DNA of 64,000 nt from an uncultured Dysgonomonas sp. (GCF_934668725.1 NZ_CAKUOF010000005.1:124001-188000), one strand, 5' to 3'. Positions 8,494 to 17,473 are shown, numbered from the stretch's first letter. Notes: generated by a model from the sequence alone, not told the origin. Program-made: numbers and translations.

Positions 8494-9051
8494 TTAAAAA
8501 TGGTTCTCTATTTTGTCCAGAAATGCTTTTCTATGCTCATCGCTTCCCGATGTGATGTGATCGCAATTGAACCATGTTGCATTCTTTATTCCTACAGAAT
8601 ACAGGCAGTTTTTATTGATATCATTAACAGGATCACCCGATTCGCTGAAATTCTCTGTAGCTTGTTCTGAGGTAGTTATTACAGTAGATTTTTCGATATT
8701 GAGAAGTGGATTCCAGCCATTTTCATAATTGTATGCAAATCCGTAAAGAAGCACTTTATCAAAAAATCCTTTCAGAATAGCCGGCATATTCATCCACCAT
8801 ATGGGGTATATAAATACTACATGGTCGCTATTTTTGAGTAAGTTTTGATATTTCTCTACTAATGGATCCGAAAAACCACCTTTCGAGTATAAAGCTAATT
8901 CTGACTCTGTCAGAACAGGGTTAAAATTGTCTTTATGCAGATCTATAACATGATAAGGGCGATTATCTGTATCTAATTTATTAGTAATTGTATCTAAAAT
9001 CACTTTATTAAAACTACCATGCCAGGGATGTGCTAAAACTATTGTTACCAT
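8494..9051 (-). CDS. NAD(P)H-dependent flavin oxidoreductase (Flavodoxin_2, YwrO/KefF-like)
   Basis: A 185-residue protein with the flavodoxin-like start MVTIVLAHPWHGSFN, the FMN-contacting HPW.GSFN motif, the central VVFIYPIWWMNMPAILKGFFDKVLLYGFAY segment characteristic of the Flavodoxin_2 family, and a glycine-poor C-terminus. Members are NAD(P)H:quinone or azo reductases, or ancillary subunits of Kef potassium channels; no Kef gene is nearby. It is the first gene of a probable two-gene unit with the SagB-type nitroreductase. Cytosolic. Confidence 0.88.
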   Translation of the reverse strand: MVTIVLAHPWHGSFNKVILDTITNKLDTDNRPYHVIDLHKDNFNPVLTESELALYSKGGFSDPLVEKYQNLLKNSDHVVFIYPIWWMNMPAILKGFFDKVLLYGFAYNYENGWNPLLNIEKSTVITTSEQATENFSESGDPVNDINKNCLYSVGIKNATWFNCDHITSGSDEHRKAFLDKIENHF

Positions 9052-9140
9052 CTTTTTCTTTTTTTGATTAGTTCTATAAATTTACGCATTTCTTTTTAGA
9101 GTCTTTTCTGGACTCATTTTTATAAACATTATTTAATATA

Positions 9141-9172
9141 AAAGAGCTATAGTTCTAATACTACAGCTCTTT
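9141..9172 (-). terminator. Hairpin terminator
   Basis: A 13-bp stem with one mismatch (9141-9153 with 9160-9172), 6-base loop, and T-rich continuation on the minus strand. It lies just downstream of the leftward scramblase-like gene. Confidence 0.75.
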
Positions 9173-9195
9173 TTATGCTAGTTTTGAATTACTTC

Positions 9196-9792
9196 TTATT
9201 TAGATTCTTTCAATACCATATCGATAGTGATTGCAGTAGATACTACAACTATTTTATCTGTATTTTCTTTGTATTCTTCTCTGATAGAAACATTGTACTT
9301 ATCAGCAGTAGTAAAAATTTCTTTCATAGCACCTGCCCATTTTTTGCTGATGGTTCCGATAGGTTGTCCGTTAGCTTCGGATATGGCAAAATTCCATCCT
9401 TTCCAATCTCCTTTTATTTCAGCTATCTTAGTTTTGTTAGCGGCCATAATATGGAAGGTAGGTTTAAGAAATGCCCATTTTTGCTTGATGAATCCAAGAA
9501 TTTCGTGATGTCCGTTTAATATAACTATTTCTGACATGAAAAAAGTCCAACCTCTTTTTATTACTGCAAGAGTATTGCCTTCTGTATCTACAATTTCCAA
9601 TAAGAAAGGCATCATAGCTTTACCTAAAAATAATCGAAGGATTTTATGACCTGTAGATATTCGTTGTTTAATAACGCCTATTTGGTTACCATCTTGACCA
9701 AATACTTTATATTCTGCTTCAAATTTAAAGTAATTTACTTTTTGATCTATGAAATACTCGTTCGTTTCGAAGAACTTAGGAAAATTATCCAT
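9196..9792 (-). CDS. Scramblase/LURP-one-related (tubby C-terminal-like fold) protein
   Basis: A 198-residue protein without signal peptide. It consists of repeated short beta strands with the pattern of alternating hydrophobic strands and Gly turns (FGQDGNQIGVIKQR, DTEGNTLAVIKRGW, NGHHEILGFIKQKW, EANGQPIGTISKKW). This repeating phospholipid scramblase/LURP-one style, with a hydrophobic C-terminal helix (VVVSTAITIDMVL), supports the tubby-like superfamily. The role in bacteria is not established; membrane association is an inference. It is transcribed alone between a terminator and a 60-base gap. Confidence 0.65.
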   Translation of the reverse strand: MDNFPKFFETNEYFIDQKVNYFKFEAEYKVFGQDGNQIGVIKQRISTGHKILRLFLGKAMMPFLLEIVDTEGNTLAVIKRGWTFFMSEIVILNGHHEILGFIKQKWAFLKPTFHIMAANKTKIAEIKGDWKGWNFAISEANGQPIGTISKKWAGAMKEIFTTADKYNVSIREEYKENTDKIVVVSTAITIDMVLKESK

Positions 9793-9856
9793 AATATAAT
9801 ATTATAATTTAGTTTTAGTTAGCCTACAAAAGTAATCTATTATGAGCTAAAAACCA

Positions 9857-10636
9857 TCAACCTGCGATGTTAATTTTTATTCCGAGTTCTTCAACTCTTC
9901 TCCCAATTGCTTTGAGTTTTTCTAAAGGAACTTTTTCGAGATTTTTTTCAGGTGTTTCTCTATCTATAGTGTAGATCATTACTTCTCTTGGATGAGTATT
10001 TTTTATAATATTCAGCCATTCTTCTACTTCTTTTTCAGTAGTATTATCAACCGTTTTTCCATTATGGCTACCTCTAACAAACATGGTTTGTAGAATAAAA
10101 TTGCCTTCAAATTTTTTAAATAACTCTACTTGTTTCTCTATGTTATAGGTCGGAGAATTAGGTTGGTCAATTAAATTTACTGTATCAATATAGGCTGAGT
10201 CCAGTTTAAGTATATTATTTTCTATTTTTTTAAGAGCATTAAATACACTTTCTTTACCAATATGCATTGCATTGGAAAGAACACTTATTTTAGCTTTCGG
10301 AGCGTATTTGTTTCGTAATTCTATGGTATCATCGATTATTTCTGCAAAATTAGGATGTAGAGTAGGTTCTCCATTACCTGCAAACGTAATAACATCTATA
10401 TTTACATTTTCTTCTTTTAATTTGAATAGTTTCTGTTCCAGAGCCGCTTTGACATTCTTACGATCGGGTAAAGCTGTCTTGGTTCTGCCATTTTCATTAT
10501 ATCCACATTCGCAATAAATACAATTGAACGAACATACTTTTCCATCGTATGGTAAAAGATTCATACCTAAAGATGTACCTAATCTACGACTATGTATGGG
10601 ACCAAAAACTATTTCGTCAAATAATATTGTTGACAT
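9857..10636 (-). CDS. Radical SAM protein (COG0731, Tyw1-like)
   Basis: A 259-residue protein with the FGPIHSRRLGTSLGMNLLP start typical of COG0731 and the 4Fe-4S cysteine cluster KVCSFNCIYCECG (Cys-x3-Cys-x2-Cys, around residues 35-44). Downstream FAGNGEPTLHP and VLSNAM match the SAM-binding TIM barrel. The family is related to wybutosine-synthesis Tyw1, but bacterial members are uncharacterised. It begins 17 bases after the YqaA-type gene, and polA lies upstream of both, so polA, the membrane protein and this gene may be one transcript. Confidence 0.9.
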   Translation of the reverse strand: MSTILFDEIVFGPIHSRRLGTSLGMNLLPYDGKVCSFNCIYCECGYNENGRTKTALPDRKNVKAALEQKLFKLKEENVNIDVITFAGNGEPTLHPNFAEIIDDTIELRNKYAPKAKISVLSNAMHIGKESVFNALKKIENNILKLDSAYIDTVNLIDQPNSPTYNIEKQVELFKKFEGNFILQTMFVRGSHNGKTVDNTTEKEVEEWLNIIKNTHPREVMIYTIDRETPEKNLEKVPLEKLKAIGRRVEELGIKINIAG

Positions 10637-10653
10637 GATTTATTTATTACATT

Positions 10654-11109
10654 TTATGTTAACCATTCAATTCCGTATATAATTCCATATGCAAGAAGTA
10701 CATAGCGTGCAAATTTACCTGCAAACATACTTATATTTACAATATATACATTGGCTCTCATATAGCCGAGTGCAACTGCAATAACATCTCCCACTATGGG
10801 TAAGAAACTAAAAAAAGCCATAATAGCACCTTTTCCGGTGAGCCAAAGATGTATTTGTTCAATTTTTTCCTTTTTTATTTTTAAGTACTTTTCTATCCAT
10901 TCCAGTTTACCTAGCTTACCTAGATAATAATTGGTCATACCTCCCATCCAATTACCTACAGATGCTATGATAATACATGTCCAAATATCAAAACCTGCTG
11001 CTATAAGAGCAGCAAATACAAATTCGGAACCAAATGGTAATATTGTGGCTGCAAGAAATGAAGCTAAAAAAAGACCTATATATCCATATTCAGAAAATCC
11101 ATCAAGCAT
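10654..11109 (-). CDS. YqaA/DedA-like small membrane protein (SNARE-associated family)
   Basis: A 151-residue integral membrane protein. It opens with EYGYIGLFLASFLAATILPFGSE, which is the conserved first helix of the COG1238 (YqaA) branch of the DedA/VTT superfamily, and includes the GNWMGGMTNYYLGKLG and FFSFLPIVGDVIAVALGYMR segments that form the re-entrant loops. DedA proteins flip lipid carriers such as undecaprenyl phosphate or phosphatidylethanolamine; the role of the YqaA branch is less clear. It starts 37 bases after the polA stop. Confidence 0.88.
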   Translation of the reverse strand: MLDGFSEYGYIGLFLASFLAATILPFGSEFVFAALIAAGFDIWTCIIIASVGNWMGGMTNYYLGKLGKLEWIEKYLKIKKEKIEQIHLWLTGKGAIMAFFSFLPIVGDVIAVALGYMRANVYIVNISMFAGKFARYVLLAYGIIYGIEWLT

Positions 11110-11146
11110 AAATATTAATTAATTGATATTTAATAATTTATATAAA

Positions 11147-13915
11147 TTAATGTGCTTCTAACCAATTTTTACCTGTACCGGAATCAGCTTTAATAGGAAC
11201 TGTTAGCTTATAGGCTTTTTCCATCTCTTCAATTACTATTTGTTCCACGTGCGACAATTCATCATTGAAGGTGTTAAAGTTCAGTTCATCATGTACTTGC
11301 AAAATCATCTTAGAACGAATATTTTCATTTTTGAAGCGTTCGAAGATAGAATTCATAGCTATTTTTATGATGTCTGCTGCACTTCCTTGGATAGGTGCAT
11401 TTATAGCATTTCGTTCAGCATATCCGCGTACAGTGGCATTTCTGGAGTTTATATCCGGGAGATATCGTTTTCGTCCTAAAATAGTTTCTACATATCCTTG
11501 TTCTTTTGCCGACTTTATGATGTTATCCATATACTCTTTCACTTTTGGATAAGTTTCAAAGTATCCATCAATCAATTCTTTAGCTTCTCCTCGTGATATA
11601 GAAAGCCTTTCTGCAAGCCCAAAAACAGATATACCGTATATAATGCCAAAGTTGGCTGTTTTTGCTTTTCGACGCATATCACTTGTTACTTCTTTAATCG
11701 GTATTTTATATATTTTGGCAGCAGTTGCAGCGTGAATATCTTCTCCACTGTTGAAAGCATCTACCATATTTGGATCTTGGCTAAGATGTGCCATAATTCT
11801 CAACTCAATTTGTGAGTAGTCTGCTGAATAAAAGGTACATCCAGGATCGGCGATAAATGCTTTTCGTATATCTTTTCCGTGTCCTTCTCTGATAGGAATA
11901 TTTTGTAAGTTAGGATTGCTCGAGCTTAATCTTCCGGTGGCAGTAACTGTTTGATTATATGATGTATGTATTTTATCATCTCTTTTATTTATCAATAAAG
12001 GAAGTGCATCAATATATGTACTCAATAATTTTTTAAGACTGCGGTATTCCAAAATTTTACCGATGATGGGGTGGGTATCTCTTAGACTTTCCAATACTTC
12101 TTCGCTGGTTGTATACTGACCTGTTTTTGTCTTTTTAGGTTTTTCGATGACTTTTAGCTTATCGAAAAGAATTTCACCGACTTGTTTTGTTGAGTTTACA
12201 TTAAAGTCTACTCCAGCAAGTTCAAATATCTCGGCCTCAATATTTAACATTTCTTTAGTCAGATTTTCTGACGATTCTTTCAAAGCTTTTGTATCGAGTC
12301 TTACCCCTGTATATTCCATATCGGCAAGTACATATACCAATGGAAACTCTATATCGTATAGTAGATGACTTATTCCGTTTTTTTCTATTTCTTTTTCAAG
12401 AATATTTTTTAGTTTAAGAGTTACATCTGCATCTTCACAAGCGTAGGTGCAAATATCTTTAGGAAATAGATCTCTCATGTTTAATTGGTTTTTTCCACGA
12501 GATCCGATTAACTCATCTATATGAATAGTTTTATAATTGAGATAAGTTTCGGCCATATAATCCATATTATGCCTCAATTCTGGATTTATTAAGTAATGGG
12601 CAATCATTGTATCGAATAATTTGCCTTTTACTTCTATCCCATATTTTTTGAGGACAATAATGTCATATTTTATATTTTGACCAATTTTAAGAATATTTTC
12701 GTTTTCCAGAATTTCTCTGAAAATTTCTACTTGACTTTTTGCTTTATCGAAATCTGCGGAGATAGGGACATAATATGCCTCTCCTTCTTCAACAGAGAAT
12801 GACATTCCTACCAATTCACCTTCAATTGGGTCAACTGAAGTTGTTTCGGTATCAAATGAACAAAATTCTTTACCTAATAATTTTTGCTTTAATTTGACTA
12901 TTTCTTCCTCATTATCAACTAAATGATAAGAATATACCATGTCTTTTAACTCCATGAGAGTTGAATATTTTTTTTCTTCTGGTACATCATCCTTGAATTC
13001 TTCAAAGAGAACGCCTTGAGCTTCCTCTTTTTTGGGGATAAATTTTGTCTCTCTTTTTAAAACTCGATTGATGAGAGTTCGAAATTCTAATTCTTCAAAA
13101 AGAAGTTCTATTTTTTCTTCGTCAATATTTTTTCTTTCGAATTCTTCTTTTTCAAATTCTATAGGAACATCAATTTTTATAGTTGCCAAGAATTTGGAGA
13201 AAAGAATTTGCTCTTTGTTATTTTCGAGTTTGTCTTTTAATGTTCCTTTTATGTTGGCAGTATTTTCAAGGATGTTTTCGATAGTCCCAAATTCGGCTAT
13301 TAGTTTTTCGGCAGTTTTTGCTCCGACCCCTGGGCATCCGGGAATATTATCGGAAGAGTCTCCCATCAAACCCAGTAAGTCGATCATGAGTAGGGGAGAA
13401 GTGATGTTATATTTTTCCATGACAGCTTTGTCATCTAATACATCAAAACCATTTCCTGCAAATTTTGGTTTATACATGAAAATCCGATCACTGGTTAATT
13501 GGCCATAGTCTTTATCCGGAGTCATCATGAATACATCAATATTTTCTTTTTCAGCCTTTTTTGCAATTGTTCCGATCACATCATCGGCTTCATACATAGG
13601 TACTTCTACTATTTTTATATTGTATGCTTCTATTATTTGTTTTATAATAGGCACTGCCAATTTGATATCTTCGGGAGTTTCGAGACGTTGTGCTTTATAA
13701 TGCTCATAAGCTTCGTGCCGGAAAGTTGGCCCTGCAGGGTCAAATGCTACTGCAATATGAGTAGGATTTTCTTTCTTGAGAACTTCTTCTAAAGTATTGA
13801 CAAAACCAAATATTGCTGAAGTATTCAGACCTTTTGAATTGACTCTCGGGCTTTTTATAAATGCGTAATATGACCGATATATGAGTGCGTAGGCGTCTAA
13901 GAGAAAGAGTTTCAT
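11147..13915 (-). CDS. polA: DNA polymerase I
   Basis: A 922-residue protein of full Pol I length. Order of domains: 5'-3' exonuclease (about 1-290, with DSSDNIPGCPGVGAKTA helix-hairpin-helix), 3'-5' proofreading exonuclease with intact catalytic residues (FDTET at 354-358, Asp355/Glu357; a later NIKYD and YACEDAD), and the family A polymerase (SADYSQIELR motif A, RRKAKTANFGIIYG motif B, QVHDEL motif C). It therefore appears proofreading-competent. It repairs DNA and removes Okazaki primers. It is divergently arranged with the polyprenyl synthase gene and probably heads an operon with the two genes downstream. Confidence 0.98.
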   Translation of the reverse strand: MKLFLLDAYALIYRSYYAFIKSPRVNSKGLNTSAIFGFVNTLEEVLKKENPTHIAVAFDPAGPTFRHEAYEHYKAQRLETPEDIKLAVPIIKQIIEAYNIKIVEVPMYEADDVIGTIAKKAEKENIDVFMMTPDKDYGQLTSDRIFMYKPKFAGNGFDVLDDKAVMEKYNITSPLLMIDLLGLMGDSSDNIPGCPGVGAKTAEKLIAEFGTIENILENTANIKGTLKDKLENNKEQILFSKFLATIKIDVPIEFEKEEFERKNIDEEKIELLFEELEFRTLINRVLKRETKFIPKKEEAQGVLFEEFKDDVPEEKKYSTLMELKDMVYSYHLVDNEEEIVKLKQKLLGKEFCSFDTETTSVDPIEGELVGMSFSVEEGEAYYVPISADFDKAKSQVEIFREILENENILKIGQNIKYDIIVLKKYGIEVKGKLFDTMIAHYLINPELRHNMDYMAETYLNYKTIHIDELIGSRGKNQLNMRDLFPKDICTYACEDADVTLKLKNILEKEIEKNGISHLLYDIEFPLVYVLADMEYTGVRLDTKALKESSENLTKEMLNIEAEIFELAGVDFNVNSTKQVGEILFDKLKVIEKPKKTKTGQYTTSEEVLESLRDTHPIIGKILEYRSLKKLLSTYIDALPLLINKRDDKIHTSYNQTVTATGRLSSSNPNLQNIPIREGHGKDIRKAFIADPGCTFYSADYSQIELRIMAHLSQDPNMVDAFNSGEDIHAATAAKIYKIPIKEVTSDMRRKAKTANFGIIYGISVFGLAERLSISRGEAKELIDGYFETYPKVKEYMDNIIKSAKEQGYVETILGRKRYLPDINSRNATVRGYAERNAINAPIQGSAADIIKIAMNSIFERFKNENIRSKMILQVHDELNFNTFNDELSHVEQIVIEEMEKAYKLTVPIKADSGTGKNWLEAH

Positions 13916-13989
13916 ACCAAAATATTAGTTAAATAGTTCTATTTCTCAGTAAAGTTACAAATAAATGCCTCTAAAAGCTGAATTATTTA

Positions 13990-13997
13990 TAAATTTG
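13990..13997 (+). promoter_or_regulatory. Candidate -7 element of the polyprenyl synthase gene
   Basis: TAAATTTG matches TAnnTTTG and would give a transcript start only about 10-15 bases before the ATG at 14017, in the gap between divergent polA and ispB-like genes. Confidence 0.4.
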
Positions 13998-14016
13998 CAT
14001 TTCAACTAATTTTAGT

Positions 14017-14988
14017 ATGGATAAAAAGCTTTTGATAGCTAAGCCAATAGCTTCAGAACTCGAATGTTTTACTTCTTATTTTAGAGAGTCAATATTTTGT
14101 AATAATCCTAGAATTCAGGAGATTATAGATTACATAATGAAATCTGACGGAAAGCATATTCGTCCGATTTTATTATTGTTGGCAGCTAAAGCTTGTGGAG
14201 AAATAACAGAGACAACCTATCATTCTGCCGTAACGGTCGAATTGTTGCATACTGCATCATTGATACACGATGATGTTGTGGATGAATCGAAGATGAGAAG
14301 AGGAAAACCTTCTACCAATGCTATTTATGATAATAAAATGGCAGTTTTGGCAGGTGACTACTTCTTGTCAACCGCATTGATAAAGAGTGTATTAACCGGT
14401 GACATGGAGATTATTTCGGCTATTTCCGGATTAGGTCGTAGTTTAGCCGAAGGCGAGCTGAATCAGCTATCTTTGGCCAAAGAGATAATTCTGGATGAAG
14501 CAGAATACTTCGAAGTCATTAAGAAAAAGACAGCATCTTTATTGTCTGTCTGTATGAAGATAGGTGCTCAATCTGTGGGAGCAAGCCCCGACCGGGTTGA
14601 TAGTTTTGAGAAATTAGGAGAATATTTAGGTGTTTGTTTTCAACTCAGAGATGATATTTTTGATTATTTTTCAAACGATGTAGGTAAACCGACAGGTAAT
14701 GATATACGTGAAGGAAAAGTAACTTTGCCTCTTTTGTATGCTTTAAAAAATACAGACTCCGAAGAATCGCAAAAAATGATGCATATCATTCAGGAAGCCA
14801 ATTTCTCTGATGCAGATATCTCTATTCTTATTTCTTTTGCCAAAGAAAATGGAGGGATAGATTATGCCTACAATAAAATAGAGGTATTTAGGAAAAAGGC
14901 TATTGAAATAATTGATACATTGGAAAATGGCGAAGTTAAAGATGCCTTGATAAATGCTGTAGAATATGTTGTGGAACGTGTCTATTAA
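14017..14988 (+). CDS. ispB: All-trans polyprenyl diphosphate synthase (octaprenyl-type)
   Basis: A 323-residue trans-isoprenyl diphosphate synthase. The two aspartate-rich motifs are intact: LIHDDVVDE (first, Asp85/86/89) with the following RRGKPS, and QLRDDIFDYF (second, Asp212/213/216). Small residues sit before the first motif (LLHTASLIHDD), which fits a long-chain product rather than farnesyl or geranylgeranyl diphosphate. The likely role is to make the menaquinone side chain. Exact chain length cannot be read from sequence, so the ispB symbol is by family resemblance. Confidence 0.88.
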   Translation: MDKKLLIAKPIASELECFTSYFRESIFCNNPRIQEIIDYIMKSDGKHIRPILLLLAAKACGEITETTYHSAVTVELLHTASLIHDDVVDESKMRRGKPSTNAIYDNKMAVLAGDYFLSTALIKSVLTGDMEIISAISGLGRSLAEGELNQLSLAKEIILDEAEYFEVIKKKTASLLSVCMKIGAQSVGASPDRVDSFEKLGEYLGVCFQLRDDIFDYFSNDVGKPTGNDIREGKVTLPLLYALKNTDSEESQKMMHIIQEANFSDADISILISFAKENGGIDYAYNKIEVFRKKAIEIIDTLENGEVKDALINAVEYVVERVY

Positions 14989-15128
14989 AGATACGGGTAT
15001 GCTGCAATAATAGAAAGTGCTTAATAAGTAAATAAAAGTATTCAATAATATATTTTAAGCATCTGGCAGTTTGTAATTGTTGTGATGTTCAGAGCGATAA
15101 TAAGTCTAAGGCTTTACGATATTATTTT

Positions 15129-15572
15129 ATGAAAAAAATACTCTTGCTTTTAGGTTTTGTAGCATTCTTCCATCTTATTTCCACGAATGAGATATATGCA
15201 GCACAGGTCACTTTGGGAGCCCATGATAAAGTTATAAAAATTTATGATTTACCTGATACAGAAGATTATACTTCTAGTGATGATAAATTATTCGATTTTG
15301 GTTATAAGTATACTGTCTTTGAAATTCTATTTCTACCTATTTTCCAAAAAGGTGAGGGGCAAATTGTAGGTTACATTGATGATGATAATTATGTAGCTCT
15401 ATCGGAAAGTGATATTCAAAATATTGCTAAAACGAATAAAATTCAGAATCTGGCGGGTTTAGTTAAGATTCCTTTTTGGGATGTTTGGGGTGGAAAATTG
15501 GTAGCGATTGCAATTCTTCTTTTTGTTATCTTTTCGATGGTGAGGAATAAATATAAAAAAGCAAATGAATAA
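15129..15572 (+). CDS. Small membrane-anchored hypothetical protein
   Basis: A 147-residue protein with an N-terminal signal peptide or signal anchor (MKKILLLLGFVAFFHLI..., possible cleavage after IYA near residue 24) and a C-terminal transmembrane helix (LVAIAILLFVIFSMV, about 122-138) followed by a basic tail. The roughly 95-residue loop between should face the periplasm. I recognise no domain. It precedes a strong terminator and is preceded by a 140-base gap after the prenyl synthase. Confidence 0.7.
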   Translation: MKKILLLLGFVAFFHLISTNEIYAAQVTLGAHDKVIKIYDLPDTEDYTSSDDKLFDFGYKYTVFEILFLPIFQKGEGQIVGYIDDDNYVALSESDIQNIAKTNKIQNLAGLVKIPFWDVWGGKLVAIAILLFVIFSMVRNKYKKANE

Positions 15573-15613
15573 AATAAAAGGGTTATAATTTACAGATTAT
15601 AACCCTTTTATTT
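15572..15613. terminator. Bidirectional hairpin terminator
   Basis: A perfect 18-bp stem (15572-15589 with 15596-15613) and TTACAG loop, starting at the stop codon of the membrane protein gene and followed by TTTTTG. It separates this gene from convergent deoC. Confidence 0.9.
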
Positions 15614-15639
15614 TTGTATAGTGTAGTAGAACTTTAATA

Positions 15640-16512
15640 TTATCCTTTTATTGTATCCAATAAATTGTTTGCTAATCTACTTGCTCCAAGTCTGAAATAT
15701 TCATTATTGCACCATTCATTCCCTAGAACCTCTTTCACTACTGTATAGTACATCACTGCATCCTCGGTGGTAACAATGCCTCCAGAGGCTTTAAAACCGA
15801 TTTTACGTCCTGTTTTCTTTGCATATTCTTTAATTGCCGTACACATTACATAAGTAGCTTCAAGATTTGCACCTTCATATACTTTTCCGGTAGATGTTTT
15901 TAGAAAATCGGCTCCTGAGTACAATGATAATACAGATGCTTTCATGATATTAGAAGCTGTTTTTAGTGCCCCTGTTTCCAATATAACTTTCAAGTGTGCA
16001 TCACGGCAAGCATGTTTTATTTCGTCTATTTCCTCGCATAATTCTTCGTAGTTTTCATCTAAGAATAAGCCTAGATTTAAAACTATATCTATCTCATCCG
16101 CACCATTGGCTACGGCAAGTGCTGTTTCTGCTATCTTCACTTCCGTAAATGTTTGTGACGATGGAAATCCACCCGATACACAGGCTATTTTTACACCTTG
16201 TGCAGTAAGAGCTTCTTTTACCACTTCTGCAAAATTTGGATATACACAGATAGCTGCAACATTATTTACATCGGGGTAGGTTCCCTCGAAGTCGTTTACT
16301 TTTTCAGTAAATTTCCATACGTCTTCTTTGGTATCTGTAGTATTAAGCGTAGTCAGATCAATACATGAATAAAGGGTTTTATGTACTTCAACTGTATTGT
16401 TTTCTGCAAATTTTTCAGATATAATTTCCTCTACTTTTGCTGCTATATCTTCGTCTTTTATAGCAGTTTTATATTGATTCAGAATATCAATATATTTGTT
16501 TGTACTAGTCAT
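15640..16512 (-). CDS. deoC: Deoxyribose-phosphate aldolase
   Basis: A 290-residue DeoC TIM barrel. The Schiff-base lysine lies in FLKTSTGK and the second active-site lysine in GFKASGGI, matching E. coli Lys167 and Lys201. The N-terminus is about 40 residues longer than short DeoC forms, as in the E. coli-type branch. It cleaves 2-deoxyribose 5-phosphate to acetaldehyde and glyceraldehyde 3-phosphate in deoxynucleoside salvage. Its ATG overlaps the end of the mazG-like gene by four bases, so it is the last gene of a dtd-mazG-deoC operon. Confidence 0.96.
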   Translation of the reverse strand: MTSTNKYIDILNQYKTAIKDEDIAAKVEEIISEKFAENNTVEVHKTLYSCIDLTTLNTTDTKEDVWKFTEKVNDFEGTYPDVNNVAAICVYPNFAEVVKEALTAQGVKIACVSGGFPSSQTFTEVKIAETALAVANGADEIDIVLNLGLFLDENYEELCEEIDEIKHACRDAHLKVILETGALKTASNIMKASVLSLYSGADFLKTSTGKVYEGANLEATYVMCTAIKEYAKKTGRKIGFKASGGIVTTEDAVMYYTVVKEVLGNEWCNNEYFRLGASRLANNLLDTIKG

Positions 16513-16850
16513 GATTGAGTCAGTTTATCGTTATTTATATGTCGGTTTTTATCCCTGTTTGTTTTCTTTTCCATGTTTTTATTAAATGCCTCTGTGAGAT
16601 CTACTCCGGTCTGGTTTGCCAGACACATAAGTACCCACATTATATCTGCCATTTCATCTGCCAGATTTTTATCCATATCAGCCTTTTTAAATGACTGATC
16701 GCCATAAGTCCGTGCCATGATGCGTGCCAGTTCTCCGACTTCTTCGGTAAGAATGGTCATATTAGTTAACTCGGAGAAATATCTGACTCCGTATGTTTTT
16801 ATCCATTCGTCTACTTTGTTCTGTGCTTCCTGTATAGTCATATTTCGCAT
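16509..16850 (-). CDS. MazG-like nucleotide pyrophosphohydrolase
   Basis: A 113-residue all-alpha NTP pyrophosphohydrolase. The metal-binding EEVGELAR and downstream DEMADIMW motifs give the EExxE...ExxD pattern of single-domain MazG/iMazG enzymes. They hydrolyse nucleoside triphosphates, often to remove damaged or non-canonical dNTPs. The gene lies 6 bases after dtd and overlaps deoC by ATGA-type coupling, which places it in a small nucleotide and translation quality-control operon. Substrate preference is not determined. Confidence 0.9.
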   Translation of the reverse strand: MRNMTIQEAQNKVDEWIKTYGVRYFSELTNMTILTEEVGELARIMARTYGDQSFKKADMDKNLADEMADIMWVLMCLANQTGVDLTEAFNKNMEKKTNRDKNRHINNDKLTQS

Positions 16851-16856
16851 TTTAAG

Positions 16857-17309
16857 CTATTCTTTTTCCTTTGAATCGATCCAGATGGTAACTGGTCCAT
16901 TGTTGATTAATTCGACCTCCATATGGGCTCCAAAAACACCCGTTTGGATTTTGTTATTTATTGTTTCTTCTAATTCTTTGCAGAATTTCTCATACATGGG
17001 TATTGCAATATCCGGTTTCGAAGCTCTGATATAAGAAGGTCTGTTACCTTTTTTAGTAGAAGCGAAAAGAGTAAATTGAGATACAACGAGAACTTCTGCA
17101 CTTATGTCTTTTAATGAGAGATTCATTATACCTTCCTTATCATCAAAAATACGCAGGTTAGCTATTTTATTACATAGCCAGCTAATATCTTCGGCAGAGT
17201 CCGAATCCTCAATACCCAGAAGTACTAACAGACCTTTATCTATTTTTGATTTTATGTTGCCTTCTACGGTTACAGATGCTTGTTTTACCCTTTGTATTAT
17301 TACACGCAT
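16857..17309 (-). CDS. dtd: D-aminoacyl-tRNA deacylase
   Basis: A 150-residue Dtd when started at the ATG at 17307-17309 (MRVIIQRVKQASVTVEG), the universal N-terminus of the family. An upstream in-frame start would add 13 residues encoded by the 9-bp repeats (KVTKVT) and is rejected. The active-site signatures SQFTLFA and NGPVTIWID are intact; the latter corresponds to the Gly-cisPro motif that excludes L-amino acids. It removes D-amino acids from mischarged tRNA in the cytosol. First gene of the dtd-mazG-deoC unit. Confidence 0.96.
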   Translation of the reverse strand: MRVIIQRVKQASVTVEGNIKSKIDKGLLVLLGIEDSDSAEDISWLCNKIANLRIFDDKEGIMNLSLKDISAEVLVVSQFTLFASTKKGNRPSYIRASKPDIAIPMYEKFCKELEETINNKIQTGVFGAHMEVELINNGPVTIWIDSKEKE

Positions 17310-17310
17310 G

Positions 17311-17473
17311 GTTACTTTTGTTACTTTTTGTATTTTGAAAATCAGCAATTTAAAAATGGGGTATAATACCTTTTGTAACTTTTTCCCCTTATGTGTGTAC
17401 TTTTATTACTTTTTTAAAATGCTGTATTTCAGATTGTAATGAGTAAAAAGGTTACAAAGGTTACAAAAGTGAC
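17311..17473. repeat. Dispersed 9-bp repeats (GTNACTTTT family) upstream of dtd
   Basis: Two tandem GTTACTTTT units sit at 17311-17328, directly against the dtd start. A second array in the opposite orientation, AAAGGTTAC AAAGGTTAC AAAAGTGAC, is at about 17447-17473, immediately followed by ACTTTTTCAC. Between them is a GGGG/CCCC-bounded imperfect hairpin (about 17358-17387). The remaining gap to 17675 shows no gene. The same unit occurs upstream of ychF at 5103-5230. Confidence 0.5.

Noticed and set aside
13032..13508. A 158-codon plus-strand frame antisense to polA, with hydrophobic-rich translation.
   Set aside because: It lies entirely within the well-supported polA gene and has no family motif; AT-rich coding DNA often opens such antisense frames.
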